A stretch of 42,083 bases of DNA, from contig CALXDT010000104.1 in assembly GCA_944387125.1 (NCBI GenBank), positions 1-42,083 of the forward strand, given 5' to 3'. The stretch is from an uncultured Oscillospiraceae bacterium. GTDB taxonomy: Bacteria; Bacillota; Clostridia; Oscillospirales; Oscillospiraceae. The translations under genes and the position numbers were made by a program. Within the stretch, counting starts at the first letter, position 1, and the number at the start of each line of letters is the position of its first letter. The notes under the pieces are model-generated. The model was not told the DNA's origin, did no database searches, and was given only the letters and a program-made list of their open reading frames with translations. Shown piece by piece: positions 15,605 through 24,641 of this stretch.

Positions 15605-16840
15605 GTGCGGCTTCTGTGGCTGTGCAATGTGATCCCCGGAAAGGTGCGGGAAGCCCTCACCGGGAAGCCCTCGGACGGCGGCCGCTGGATCGACGGCGTT
15701 CTGGCCGGATTGCGCCAGCAGGGAGTGACCATCCATATTCTCTGCCGGGGGGAGGGCGCCGACGGAGCGCTGGACGACAGGTGCAGCTATGGGCTGTTCC
15801 GGGAGCCTCGTCCGCAGGTGTACCAGCCGGAGCTGGAAGCGCGGTTTGCCCGGGATATAAGGCAGTTTCGCCCGGATGTGATCCACATTTGGGGCACAGA
15901 GTATGGACATACCCTGGCCATGATGCGCGCCCTGGAGCAGGAAAAGCTGCTGGATCGGGCGGTGATCAGCATTCAGGGGCTGTGTTCGCTGGCGGCCAGA
16001 CACTATTCGGAAGGTCTGTCCTGCCGGGTGCAGCGGAGCTGCACCTTCCGGGACTTTGTCCGGCGGGACAATGTGATCCAACAGCAGAAAACCTTTGCCC
16101 GCCGGGGGGAATTGGAGATCCAGGCTTTGCGGCTGGCTAAGCATGTAATCGGGAGAACCGCCTGGGATCGGGCGGCGCTGCACCTGTATAATCCCCGGGC
16201 GGTGTATCACCCCTGCAATGAGACCCTGCGCCAGCCCTTTTACCAGGGACGGTGGCAGCCGGAAACCTGCCGGAAGCACCGGATCTTTGCCCCCGGCGGC
16301 GATTATCCGGTGAAGGGGTTTCACTACCTGCTGGAAGCCATGTCTCTGGTTCGGCGGGACTACCCGGATATTACCCTGGCCGTGCCGGGGAAAAGCCCTT
16401 TGAAGGCTCACCGGCTCCGCAGAACCGGCTACCAGCGGTATCTGGCCCAGCTGATTCGGGAATATGATTTGGAAGACCGGATCGATTTTCTGGGAAATCT
16501 CAACGCGGAGCAGATGAAGCAGGCGTATCTGGAGGCGAATGTGTTCGCCCTGACCTCCACCATTGAGAATTCTCCCAATTCTTTGGGGGAGGCCATGGTG
16601 CTGGGGGTGCCCTGTGTGGCGGCGGACGTAGGCGGCGTCAGCAGCCTGATGACCCACAATGTGGAAGGGTATCTCTATCCCTCCGGGGAACCCTGTCTGC
16701 TGGCGCACTACATCGGCCGGGTGTTTGACCGGGAGGAAAAGACCCGGGCTATGGCGCAGGCGGCCGGCATCCGGGGAAGCAAGACCCATGATCCGGAGAA
16801 GAATCTTTCGGATCTGATGGAGATTTACCGGAGCCTGTAA
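15605..16840 (+). CDS. GT4 glycosyltransferase (GTG start)
   Basis: A 411-residue GT-B enzyme starting MRLLWLCNVIPG. It carries RPDVIHIWGTEYGHTLAMMRAL in the N-terminal domain, and IFAPGGDYPVKGFHYLLEAM plus TSTIENSPNSLGEAMVLGVP in the donor domain; the ENSPNSLGEA form of the E-x7-E motif is typical for GT4. The start codon is GTG, with AAGGAAG (15591-15597) 7 bases upstream, inside the end of the previous gene. The enzyme is probably cytoplasmic and membrane-associated, extending the repeat unit. Specificity is unknown. Confidence 0.87.
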   Translation: MRLLWLCNVIPGKVREALTGKPSDGGRWIDGVLAGLRQQGVTIHILCRGEGADGALDDRCSYGLFREPRPQVYQPELEARFARDIRQFRPDVIHIWGTEYGHTLAMMRALEQEKLLDRAVISIQGLCSLAARHYSEGLSCRVQRSCTFRDFVRRDNVIQQQKTFARRGELEIQALRLAKHVIGRTAWDRAALHLYNPRAVYHPCNETLRQPFYQGRWQPETCRKHRIFAPGGDYPVKGFHYLLEAMSLVRRDYPDITLAVPGKSPLKAHRLRRTGYQRYLAQLIREYDLEDRIDFLGNLNAEQMKQAYLEANVFALTSTIENSPNSLGEAMVLGVPCVAADVGGVSSLMTHNVEGYLYPSGEPCLLAHYIGRVFDREEKTRAMAQAAGIRGSKTHDPEKNLSDLMEIYRSL

Positions 16841-16849
16841 GGAGGAAGT

Positions 16850-17848
16850 ATGGACAGCCTGATTTCGGTGATTGTGCCGGTTTACAAAGTGGAAGCGTAC
16901 CTGCGCCGGTGCGTGGATTCCGTGATTCATCAAACCTATCCCCATCTGGAAATCCTTCTGGTGGACGACGGCAGCCCTGACGGCTGCGGCCGGATCTGCG
17001 ATGAATATGCCCAGACGGATTCCCGGGTGCGGGTGATTCACAAGGAAAACGGGGGGCTGAGCAGCGCCCGGAATGCGGGCATTGACGCTGCCGCCGGGGA
17101 GTACCTGGCCTTTTTGGACGGGGACGACTGGCTGGAGCCGGATGCTTATGAACAGATGGTGGGTTTGGCAAAACGCTACGGCGTGAAGCTGGTCTGCGGC
17201 GGCCGGTACGATGTGGACGGCCGAACCGGCGCCCGAACCCTGGGGCTGTGCCCGGCAAAAGAAGAGCGGATCTCAGGGGAGGAACTGGCGGGCAGGATTT
17301 TCCTGTGGGATGGCTGCGATTCCAGCGCAGTGGACAAGCTCTATCACCGCTCTTTGTTTGAAACGGATCGTTATCCTCTGGGGCGGGTCTGCGAAGACGT
17401 GCCTGTGACCTACCGGATTGCACTCCGGGCGGAGCAGGCGGCTATGTATGACCGTCCGGTCTTCAATTATTTCCACCGGCCCGAGAGCATTACCAAGGAG
17501 GCCGTTTCCCACCGAACCTTTCACTTTATGACCCACGCAGGGCAGATCTATCAGGATATCTGTCAGAATGTGCCGAACCTGCAAAATCAGGCGCGGTATC
17601 TGCTGGTGCGTTCTCTGCTCCATACCATGCTGGTGCTGGATACCACCGATCCGGAGAACAAGAAGCGCTTCTGCCGGGAATATCAAACCGCCCGGAAGGA
17701 GCTTCGCAGACACATGGAATTTCTTCTGAAAAGCCCCTGGTTCAGCGGGCAGGATCGGCTCACCGGCCTGCTGCTGCTGGCGGGGATCTACCGCCCCCTC
17801 CGGGGCATTTATCACCGATGGAAACGTGGCCGGGAGGGCAATGCATGA
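16850..17848 (+). CDS. GT2 glycosyltransferase
   Basis: A 332-residue GT-A inverting glycosyltransferase. The N-terminal catalytic domain shows ISVIVPVYKVEAYLRRCVDS, the nucleotide-binding LLVDDGSPDGCG near residue 38, KENGGLSSARNAGID, and the DxD motif FLDGDDWLEP near residue 92. VCEDVPVTYR (about 182) supplies the likely catalytic base. The last 100 residues are basic and helical, which suggests a peripheral membrane contact. The ATG has GGAGG directly upstream. It overlaps the flippase gene by ATGA. Of the five GTs between polymerase-side genes and the flippase, this is the only GT2. Confidence 0.9.
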   Translation: MDSLISVIVPVYKVEAYLRRCVDSVIHQTYPHLEILLVDDGSPDGCGRICDEYAQTDSRVRVIHKENGGLSSARNAGIDAAAGEYLAFLDGDDWLEPDAYEQMVGLAKRYGVKLVCGGRYDVDGRTGARTLGLCPAKEERISGEELAGRIFLWDGCDSSAVDKLYHRSLFETDRYPLGRVCEDVPVTYRIALRAEQAAMYDRPVFNYFHRPESITKEAVSHRTFHFMTHAGQIYQDICQNVPNLQNQARYLLVRSLLHTMLVLDTTDPENKKRFCREYQTARKELRRHMEFLLKSPWFSGQDRLTGLLLLAGIYRPLRGIYHRWKRGREGNA

Positions 17849-19227
17849 AACGGCAGAACCGCATCGCGTTTTTTAATATTCTCAGCGTTTTGCTGATCAA
17901 CAGCATTCCCTTTTTTACCGGGTCGCTGTTTTCCAGGCTGCTGGGCACCAGCGGCTACGGATCTTTAAAGATCTATAACATCTGGGCCAGCGTAATCGCC
18001 ATTTTGTTTACCCTGCAGACCCAGTCCACGCTGGTCAACGCCCGGGTGGAGTACAGCTTGGAGGAGCAGGATTCGTATGCCTCCTCGGTGATGAGCCTTT
18101 CCGTGCTGGTGTTCCTGCTGTGCGGCACGGCGGTGCTGATTTTTATTGAGCCGATTTCGGAGCTTCTCCGGCTGGAGCCGATGCTCATCGGGCTGATGCT
18201 GCTCCAGGCCTTCGGCACCTTCAGCCTCAATTTCCTGAATACAAAATTCGTGTACGAATTTAAGGCCGGCAAAAATATGCTCACGTCCCTGTCGCTGACC
18301 CTGATCACCCTGGGACTGTCTCTGATTCTGATTCTGCAGCTGCCCCAGGAGATCCGGTACTACGGCCGTGTGATTGCCATTGCCGTCACCTACGGCGTCA
18401 TCGGCATTCCCGCCTGCATTTATATTCTGGCCAAGGGAAAAACCTTTATCCGCAGGGACTACTGGAAGTTCTGCATTGCCCTGGCCGTTCCCTCGGTCTT
18501 TTATAACCTTTCCGACCTGCTTCTTGGGCAGAGCGACCAGGTGATGCTGCAGCAGATGCTCAGCGAGACGGAGGTGGGGCAGTACAGTCTGGCCTGGACC
18601 TTCGGAAACGTGATGTTCGTGATCTTCGGCGCGCTGAACAAAACCTGGTGTCCCTTCTTTTTTGATGAGATGAAGCAGGGGAAGCGGAAGTCCATGTGGG
18701 AAAAGACAGCCAATTTCCTGGAGCTGTTTACGGTGCTTTCCGTGGGCTTCATCCTGCTGGCCGCAGAGGTTTACCACTTCTATGCCAGCCCCGACTACTG
18801 GGCTTCCACAAATCTGATTCCTCTGTTTGTGTCCAGCTACTATCTGAATTTCCTGTGCACCTTCCCGGTGAACTTTGAATACTATCACAAGCGGACGAAA
18901 ATGGTGGCTGCCGTGACCATTGCCGCATCGCTGCTGAATATTGTGCTGAACTACTTCATGATCCGGTGGATCGGCATGGCCGGCGCGGCGCTGGCAACGC
19001 TGATTTCCCACGGCAGCCAGCTGGTGATCCATTATCTGTACTGCCGGTATCATTTGGGCGACTATCCTTTCGGCGTCCGCCGGTGGTGGAAGTATGCTGC
19101 CGCCTATTTTTTCATGGTGGTCTTTGTATCTGTTACCGGAGATTTCTGGATGCTGCGGTGGGGCGTCGGCGCGGCGCTGGGGCTTTGGGAGCTGCTGCGG
19201 ATCCGGAAGCGGAAGGTGCTGATCTGA
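17845..19227 (+). CDS. Wzx-like lipid-linked oligosaccharide flippase (MOP superfamily)
   Basis: A 460-residue polytopic protein, about 12-14 membrane helices, starting with a basic stretch and an amphipathic helix (MKRQNRIAFFNILSVLLIN). LFSRLLGTSGYGSLKIYNIW near the N-terminus and WTFGNVMFVIFGALNKTWCPFFFDEMKQGK in the middle are typical of Wzx/RfbX-type flippases. Such proteins move the finished undecaprenyl-PP repeat unit to the outer leaflet for the polymerase. ATG 17845 is chosen over upstream ATGs because GGGAGGG lies 6 bases before it and it overlaps the GT2 stop as ATGA. It is the last gene of the first operon, with a terminator starting 6 bases after its stop. Confidence 0.9.
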   Translation: MKRQNRIAFFNILSVLLINSIPFFTGSLFSRLLGTSGYGSLKIYNIWASVIAILFTLQTQSTLVNARVEYSLEEQDSYASSVMSLSVLVFLLCGTAVLIFIEPISELLRLEPMLIGLMLLQAFGTFSLNFLNTKFVYEFKAGKNMLTSLSLTLITLGLSLILILQLPQEIRYYGRVIAIAVTYGVIGIPACIYILAKGKTFIRRDYWKFCIALAVPSVFYNLSDLLLGQSDQVMLQQMLSETEVGQYSLAWTFGNVMFVIFGALNKTWCPFFFDEMKQGKRKSMWEKTANFLELFTVLSVGFILLAAEVYHFYASPDYWASTNLIPLFVSSYYLNFLCTFPVNFEYYHKRTKMVAAVTIAASLLNIVLNYFMIRWIGMAGAALATLISHGSQLVIHYLYCRYHLGDYPFGVRRWWKYAAAYFFMVVFVSVTGDFWMLRWGVGAALGLWELLRIRKRKVLI

Positions 19228-19232
19228 GCCTG

Positions 19233-19261
19233 CGGCCCGGCAAAATTGCCGGGCCGTTTTT
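19233..19261 (+). terminator. Strong terminator closing the Wzx/Wzy operon
   Basis: An 11-bp GC-rich stem (19233-19243 with 19246-19256) with a very short AA loop (or four bases if the inner A-T pair opens) is followed by TTTTT at 19257-19261. Confidence 0.93.
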
Positions 19262-19268
19262 ATCAGGG

Positions 19269-19297
19269 TTGCAATCAAGGACGGAATGGTGTATACT
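19269..19297 (+). promoter_or_regulatory. Promoter of the second glycosyltransferase operon
   Basis: TTGCAA (19269-19274) and TATACT (19292-19297) are separated by 17 bases, only 8 bases after the preceding terminator. The start would be near 19304, giving a leader of about 58 bases before the ATG at 19362. Confidence 0.75.
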
Positions 19298-19361
19298 AAG
19301 GATGAATTATTGCCATTTTCAGGATTTCCTTGGGGAAACCCTTTTTTGAGGTTATGCGTTT

Positions 19362-20504
19362 ATGAAAAAACGGAAGGTTCTGTTTGCGGCTACGGTGGTG
19401 AAGACCCACATCATGCAGTTCCACCTGCCTTACTTGAAGATGTTTCAGGATATGGGCTGGGAAACCGCCGTTGCGGCCAGAAACGACTATTTCGAAGATC
19501 CCTCCCAGTGTCAGATTCCCTATTGCGACGCATATTACGATATTCCCATTGCCCGCCTCCCCTGGAAGCGGGAGAATCTGCGCGCCTGCAGAATGCTCAA
19601 GGAGATCATTGACCGGGAGGAATACGACCTGATCCACTGCCACACGCCGATGGGTGCGGTGATCGCCCGGCTGGCGGCGCTGGGCGCCAGAAAACGGGGG
19701 ACAAAGGTCGTGTACACGGCGCACGGATTCCACTTTTTCCGGGGGGCGCCGCTGGCCAACTGGCTGCTGTATTTTCCCATGGAGTGGCTGCTGTCTTTTG
19801 TGACGGATGTTCTGATTACCATCAATCAGGAGGACTATGCCCGGGCAGGGAAGCTGCTGCATCCGAAGCGTCTGGAATATGTGCCCGGGGTGGGGATTCA
19901 CACCGAAAAGTTCCGGGCGGCTGCCGGCCGCCGGTGGGAGAAGCGCCGGGAGCTGGGCTGGCAGGCGGATGACTTTCTGATGCTTACCGTGGCGGAGATG
20001 ACCCCCAACAAAAACCACACCACCATACTCAAGGCTCTGGCGCTGCTGAAGGACAGGGAAGAATTTGCCCGGATGCACTATCTGATCTGCGGCCGGGGGC
20101 AGATGTGGCAGGCGCTGGAAGCGGAAGCAAGGTCCCTGGGAATCGCGGAACATGTACACTTCCTGGGCTACCGGCTGGACGCCCCGGAGCTGTACGGGTG
20201 CAGCGACCTGTTCTTGTTTATGCCCTTCCGGGAGGGGCTGCCGGTCTCCCTTATGGAGGCTATGAGCAGCGGCCTGCCGGTGATCTGCTCCCAGATCCGG
20301 GGGAACCGGGATCTGATCCGGGACGGCGTTTCCGGCGTGTTCGCGCAGAGCAACCCTTCCGCGGTGGCGGAGGCCATTTTGGAGCTGTACAGGGATCCCG
20401 GGCGCCGCGCCGCCCTGGGCAGTGCCGCGGCGGAGGCCGCAAAGGCCTATGATGAAGAGAACATACACCGGCAGATGAAGCAGATTTATCTGAGCCTGGT
20501 GTGA
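19362..20504 (+). CDS. GT4 glycosyltransferase, EpsD-like
   Basis: A 380-residue GT-B enzyme. The N-terminal half includes CHTPMGAVIARLAALGARK and VVYTAHGFHFFRGAP, strongly reminiscent of the EpsD subgroup in Bacillus and Clostridia exopolysaccharide loci. The donor half has TVAEMTPNKNHTTILKAL, ICGRGQMWQALEAEA and MPFREGLPVSLMEAMSSGLPVI. The ribosome binding site is only GAGG, 10 bases before the ATG. This is the first gene of the second operon. Unlike EpsD in Bacillus it is not followed by a full eps set. Confidence 0.88.
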   Translation: MKKRKVLFAATVVKTHIMQFHLPYLKMFQDMGWETAVAARNDYFEDPSQCQIPYCDAYYDIPIARLPWKRENLRACRMLKEIIDREEYDLIHCHTPMGAVIARLAALGARKRGTKVVYTAHGFHFFRGAPLANWLLYFPMEWLLSFVTDVLITINQEDYARAGKLLHPKRLEYVPGVGIHTEKFRAAAGRRWEKRRELGWQADDFLMLTVAEMTPNKNHTTILKALALLKDREEFARMHYLICGRGQMWQALEAEARSLGIAEHVHFLGYRLDAPELYGCSDLFLFMPFREGLPVSLMEAMSSGLPVICSQIRGNRDLIRDGVSGVFAQSNPSAVAEAILELYRDPGRRAALGSAAAEAAKAYDEENIHRQMKQIYLSLV

Positions 20505-20518
20505 GGAGGGAGACCCGG

Positions 20519-21499
20519 ATGGGCGGTACGCTGATCGTTTCACTGGATTTTGAACTGTTCTGGGGGATGCTGGATGTATGCCCTCTGGAAGATTACCGCC
20601 AGAATGTGCTGGGGGGGCGGGCTGCCATCCCGGAGCTTCTGGAGCTGTTTCAAAAATACGGGATCCATGCCACCTGGGCGACGGTAGGCTTCCTGTTTGC
20701 CCGGGACAGCCGGGAAGCGGAGGCCTATTTCCCGGAACGGGGGCTGCAGCCCAGCTATCGGGATCCCCGGCAGGATCCCTACGGCTATTTCCCCAATGCC
20801 CGGGGAACGGAACAGGAGGCGCCCTGCTTTTATGCCCCTTCCCTGATCCGGAAAATTGCCGAAACCCCGGGGCAGGAGATCGGCAGCCACACCTTCTGCC
20901 ACTACTACTGCCGGGAGCAGGGGCAGACGCCGGAGCAGTTTGCCGCGGATCTTCAGGCGGCAAAGGCCATTGCCCGGGATCATGGATACGCGTTGACGTC
21001 TATGGTGCTGCCCCGGAACCAAAGCCAGGAGGAATACACAAGGATCCTGGGGGAACAGGGGTTCACTGCCTATCGGGATGAGGAAAACGACTGGATCCAC
21101 CGGAGGATCCGATTCCGCCCCTTGATGCGGCTGCTGCGGCTGATGGATGTGTACCTGCCGCTGACCGGCCAGGGGGGGTATCTGCCCCGGAGGGAAAACG
21201 GGATCTGGAATCTGACCGGCTCCCGGATGTACAAGCCCATCTTCCTGCCGCTGCGGTGGCTGGAAGGGCTGAAGATCCGAAGGATCAAGAAGCAGATGCG
21301 CCATGCGGCTGAAAATGGGCTGACCTTCCACCTGTGGTGGCACCCCCATAACATTGGTTTGCGCACCCGGGAGCACCTGGAACAATTGGAAGAGATCTTC
21401 CGGTATTATCAAACCCTCCGGGAGGATTACCAGATGGAAAGCCGGAACATGGGAGAGGCGGCGGACATGCTCTCCCGGCGTCAGGAGGAAGGACTATGA
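20519..21499 (+). CDS. NodB-type polysaccharide deacetylase family protein (cytoplasmic)
   Basis: A 326-residue carbohydrate esterase 4-like protein. VSLDFELFWG supplies the Asp10/Glu12 pair at the N-terminus, and SHTFCHYY supplies the metal histidines H124 and H128. VLPRNQ and FHLWWHPHNIG (near 280) fit the later motifs of the fold. There is no signal peptide or membrane anchor, unlike peptidoglycan or PNAG deacetylases, so it should act inside the cell, for example on a lipid-linked intermediate or sugar nucleotide; this is inference. The start is ATG 20519, 8 bases after GGAGGG (20505-20510); GTG 20501 is possible but lacks a site. The gene is embedded among GT genes and overlaps the next by ATGA. 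Confidence 0.85.
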   Translation: MGGTLIVSLDFELFWGMLDVCPLEDYRQNVLGGRAAIPELLELFQKYGIHATWATVGFLFARDSREAEAYFPERGLQPSYRDPRQDPYGYFPNARGTEQEAPCFYAPSLIRKIAETPGQEIGSHTFCHYYCREQGQTPEQFAADLQAAKAIARDHGYALTSMVLPRNQSQEEYTRILGEQGFTAYRDEENDWIHRRIRFRPLMRLLRLMDVYLPLTGQGGYLPRRENGIWNLTGSRMYKPIFLPLRWLEGLKIRRIKKQMRHAAENGLTFHLWWHPHNIGLRTREHLEQLEEIFRYYQTLREDYQMESRNMGEAADMLSRRQEEGL

Positions 21500-22536
21500 A
21501 GGTTTTGCATGTTCTCAACTCCCGGATCTACTCCGGGGCGGAGAAGGTGGCCTGCCAGATCATTCACGCCTTTGAAGGGCCTGGAGGGATCCAAATGGTT
21601 TATTGCAGCCCGGAAAGTCAGATTGTTGAACAGATGCTCCGGGAGCAGCAGGTGGACTACCGACCGGTGCCCAGCCTGACCCCCCGGGCACTGTCTGCGG
21701 TGATCCGGGAAGTGCAGCCGGATCTGATCCATGCCCACGATATGCGGGCGGGCTTTGTTTCCGCCCTGTGCTGCGGGAAGATCCCTCTGGTATCCCATAT
21801 TCACAACAATGCCTACGACGCCCGGGGCTTATCCCTGAAATCCATTGCCTATCTGCTGGCCGGATGGAAAGCCAGGCACATTATCTGGGTATCCGCCAGC
21901 TCTTATAAAGGATATATTTTCCATTCCCTTTTCCGAAAAAAAAGCAGCGTACTGTACAACATCATCGACCGGAAGGAAATATATGCCAAATTGGAGCAGG
22001 ATCCGGAAGTCTATGACTTTGATCTGATCTACGTGGGGCGTCTGACCTACCAGAAGGATCCCCAGCGGCTGATGCGCCTGTGCGCCCGGCTGAAGGAAAA
22101 GCGGCCGGAGCTGCGGGCGGCGGTGGTGGGCACCGGAGAACTGGAAGAGGAGACCAGGGAGCTGTGCCGGGAGCTGGGACTGGAGCGCAATGTTCAGTTC
22201 CTGGGCTTTCAAAGCAACCCTATGAAAATGATCCACGACAGCCGCGTCCTGGTGCTTACCTCCCGGTGGGAGGGGACGCCCATGTGCGCCCTGGAGGCCA
22301 TGGCTTTGGGCACGCCGGTGGTCAGCACTCCCTCGGACGGAATGCGGGATCTGATCGATCATGGGGTCAGCGGCTGCCTGGGTCAGGAGGATTCCCAGCT
22401 GGAAGAGAGCATTCTGCGGATTCTGGAAGACCCGGAGTATCGGCAGACCCTTTCCCGGAACGGGAAGGAGAAATTTGCCCGGATCAACGACGACGCCCGT
22501 TACTATCAGGCCATAGCCGCGTGCTATCGGGAATAA
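21496..22536 (+). CDS. GT4 glycosyltransferase
   Basis: A 346-residue GT-B enzyme beginning MKVLHVLNSRIYSGAEKVACQI. LIHAHDMRAGFVSALCCGKIPLVSHIHNNAYD marks the acceptor domain. IYVGRLTYQKDPQRLMRLCARL and SRWEGTPMCALEAMALGTPVV mark the donor domain, with the E-x7-E glutamates in place. AGGAGGA precedes the ATG, which overlaps the deacetylase stop as ATGA, implying that the two are translated together and may act on the same glycan. Specificity is unknown. Confidence 0.9.
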   Translation: MKVLHVLNSRIYSGAEKVACQIIHAFEGPGGIQMVYCSPESQIVEQMLREQQVDYRPVPSLTPRALSAVIREVQPDLIHAHDMRAGFVSALCCGKIPLVSHIHNNAYDARGLSLKSIAYLLAGWKARHIIWVSASSYKGYIFHSLFRKKSSVLYNIIDRKEIYAKLEQDPEVYDFDLIYVGRLTYQKDPQRLMRLCARLKEKRPELRAAVVGTGELEEETRELCRELGLERNVQFLGFQSNPMKMIHDSRVLVLTSRWEGTPMCALEAMALGTPVVSTPSDGMRDLIDHGVSGCLGQEDSQLEESILRILEDPEYRQTLSRNGKEKFARINDDARYYQAIAACYRE

Positions 22537-22545
22537 GGAAGCGTT

Positions 22546-23625
22546 ATGAGAGTATTTCAGGTTCTGCCCTATTTTTGCTTCGGCGGGGCGGAAATTATGT
22601 GCGAAAACCTCACCTGCGCCCTGAAAAAGCAGGGACATGAGGTTACTGTGGTATGCCTGTACCATCGCCCCACCCCCATCTCCGAGCGGATGGAGCAGGC
22701 GGGGATCCGGATCCTCTGGCTGGATAAGCATCCGGGGCTGGATGTAACCATGATCCCCAAGCTGGTGAGGATTTTCCGCCGGGAGCGGCCGGAGGTGGTG
22801 CATACCCATCTGGACGTGATCAAATATGCCGCCCCGGCGGCGAAGCTGGCCGGGATCCCCCGCTGTGTCCACACGGTGCACAGTGTGGCGGAAAAGGAGG
22901 CGGAGGGAAAGCTGCAAAAGTGGAGCAACACCTTCTTCTACCGGCAGGGCTGGTCGGTGCCGGTGGCGCTGAGCCGGGAGGTGGCGGCATCCGTGGCGCG
23001 GTTTTATAACCTGAAGCCGGAGCAGGTGCCTGTGATCCACAATGGCATTGATCTGTCCAAGTGCCGCCCCAAGGAAAGCTATTCGCTGGGAGAACCGGTG
23101 CGAATCCTCCATGTGGGGCGGTTCGACGTGCCGAAAAACCACCCGGGGCTTTTGAAGTCCTTTGGGATGCTGCACCGGCAGTATCCCCAGTGCCGGCTGA
23201 CACTGGTGGGGGACGGTGATCTGCGGCCGCAGATCGAGAATCTGGCGGAGGAACTGGGCATTGCCCGGTGGATTACCTTTGCGGGGATGCAGAAGAACGT
23301 CCATCCGTATTTGCAGGAGGCGGACATTTTTGTTCTGCCGTCGGTTTATGAAGGAAATCCCATGACCATCATCGAGGCAATGGGTACGGGACTTCCCATT
23401 GTGGCCACCACCGTGGGCGGAATCCCGGATATGCTGGAAAACCAGAGGAACGCGCTGCTGGTGCCCTGCCGGGAAGAGGCGGTGTGCCAGGCCTGCGCCG
23501 CGCTGCTGGAGGACGAAAACCTGCGCCGGCGGCTGGGACGTCAGGCGCTGGCGGACAGCCTGCGGTTTTCCGCGGACAGCATGGCCGGCAGGTATGGAGC
23601 GGTTTATGCGCTCCGGGACAGATAA
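22546..23625 (+). CDS. GT4 glycosyltransferase
   Basis: A 359-residue GT-B enzyme, a relative of the preceding gene product. It starts MRVFQVLPYFCFGGAEIMCENLTCAL. Key stretches are HTHLDVIKYAAPAAKLAGIPRCVHTVHS, LHVGRFDVPKNHPGLLKSFGML and LPSVYEGNPMTIIEAMGTGLPIV. The spacing to its upstream neighbour is 9 bases. Back-to-back GT4 genes of similar length suggest an old duplication with divergence, not a recent copy, as the sequences differ along their whole length. Confidence 0.9.
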   Translation: MRVFQVLPYFCFGGAEIMCENLTCALKKQGHEVTVVCLYHRPTPISERMEQAGIRILWLDKHPGLDVTMIPKLVRIFRRERPEVVHTHLDVIKYAAPAAKLAGIPRCVHTVHSVAEKEAEGKLQKWSNTFFYRQGWSVPVALSREVAASVARFYNLKPEQVPVIHNGIDLSKCRPKESYSLGEPVRILHVGRFDVPKNHPGLLKSFGMLHRQYPQCRLTLVGDGDLRPQIENLAEELGIARWITFAGMQKNVHPYLQEADIFVLPSVYEGNPMTIIEAMGTGLPIVATTVGGIPDMLENQRNALLVPCREEAVCQACAALLEDENLRRRLGRQALADSLRFSADSMAGRYGAVYALRDR

Positions 23626-23640
23626 GCGGAGGAAGAGACG

Positions 23641-24627
23641 ATGGAACAAGAGATGATCTCGGTGATTGTACCGGCCTATAACGCCGGTCCTTGGCTGACC
23701 CGATGCCTGGACAGCCTGATGTCTCAGACCTACCGGGAGCTGGAGGTAATCGTGGTCAACGACGGCTCCACGGACAATACGGCGCAGGTGCTGGACGCCT
23801 ACATCAAAACCTGCCCCCGGGTTACTGCCATCCGCCAGGCCAACAGCGGCGTTACCGCTGCCCGCCTGCGGGGCGTGGCGGAAGCCAGGGGCAGCTGGAT
23901 CGGATTTGCGGATGCGGACGATCAGGCGGAACCGGATCTGTACCGGCGTCTGCTGGAAAACGCCAAAACATACGGCGCGGATATTTCTCACTGCGGCCAT
24001 CAGGTGGTGTTTCCTGACGGCCGGGTGGCCTATGTGCACAATACCGGCATTGTAAAGCAGCAGGATTCGCTGGAAGGGCAGCGGGATCTGCTGGACGGCG
24101 GGCAGATCGACAGCAGCCTGTGCACAAAGCTGTTCCGGGCGTCGCTGTTCCAGGGGCTGGACCGGTGGATGAAGTCCGGAATCACCAACAACGAAGACCT
24201 GCTCATGAACTTCTTCCTGTTCTCCCAGGCGCGGAGCAGTGTTTATGAGGACATCTGCCTTTACCGCTATCTGCTGCGGAAGGGTTCCGCTTCCTACAAT
24301 GTGCTCAGTGAGCACAGCATTTTCGACCCCATACGGGTGCGGCAGATCATCCTGGAGCGGTGCCGGCCGGAGCTTCGCCAGGAAGCCCGGAACGCGCTGC
24401 TGCGGAATCTGCTCTTTGCCTATGCGCAGCTGACGGTGGGAAAATCTCCCCAGGGCGCGGATTTCCGCCGACGGGTGCGGCAGCTGATTCGGGAGCAGCG
24501 GGAGCACTTTTCCGTGCTGTCTTCCCGAAACCGGCTGCTGGCCAATATGATCTGCATCGCCCCATGGAGCTTCCGCCTGGCCTACCGCCTGTATTCGCTG
24601 ATATTCCGACGGGAGGAGCAGCACTGA
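23641..24627 (+). CDS. GT2 glycosyltransferase
   Basis: A 328-residue GT-A enzyme. Motifs in order are ISVIVPAYNAGPWLTRCLDSLM, VIVVNDGSTDNTAQVLD (here N replaces the first D of the common VDDGS), QANSGVTAARLRGVAEARG, and the DxD-type FADADDQAEPDLY. ITNNEDLLMNFFLF (near 183) would hold the catalytic base region. It starts ATGGAACAAG with GGAGGAAG upstream; ATG 23653 is an in-frame alternative. The acceptor is unknown. It ends 14 bases before the next GT2 gene. Confidence 0.9.
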   Translation: MEQEMISVIVPAYNAGPWLTRCLDSLMSQTYRELEVIVVNDGSTDNTAQVLDAYIKTCPRVTAIRQANSGVTAARLRGVAEARGSWIGFADADDQAEPDLYRRLLENAKTYGADISHCGHQVVFPDGRVAYVHNTGIVKQQDSLEGQRDLLDGGQIDSSLCTKLFRASLFQGLDRWMKSGITNNEDLLMNFFLFSQARSSVYEDICLYRYLLRKGSASYNVLSEHSIFDPIRVRQIILERCRPELRQEARNALLRNLLFAYAQLTVGKSPQGADFRRRVRQLIREQREHFSVLSSRNRLLANMICIAPWSFRLAYRLYSLIFRREEQH

Positions 24628-24641
24628 AAGAGGGGATAACC

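Noticed and set aside
21829..24624. A 931-codon open frame on the minus strand
   Set aside because: It lies exactly opposite two GT4 genes and a GT2 gene with intact motifs and good ribosome binding sites. GC-rich codon usage leaves the opposite frame open; its translation is His/Pro/Gln/Arg-rich without a domain.
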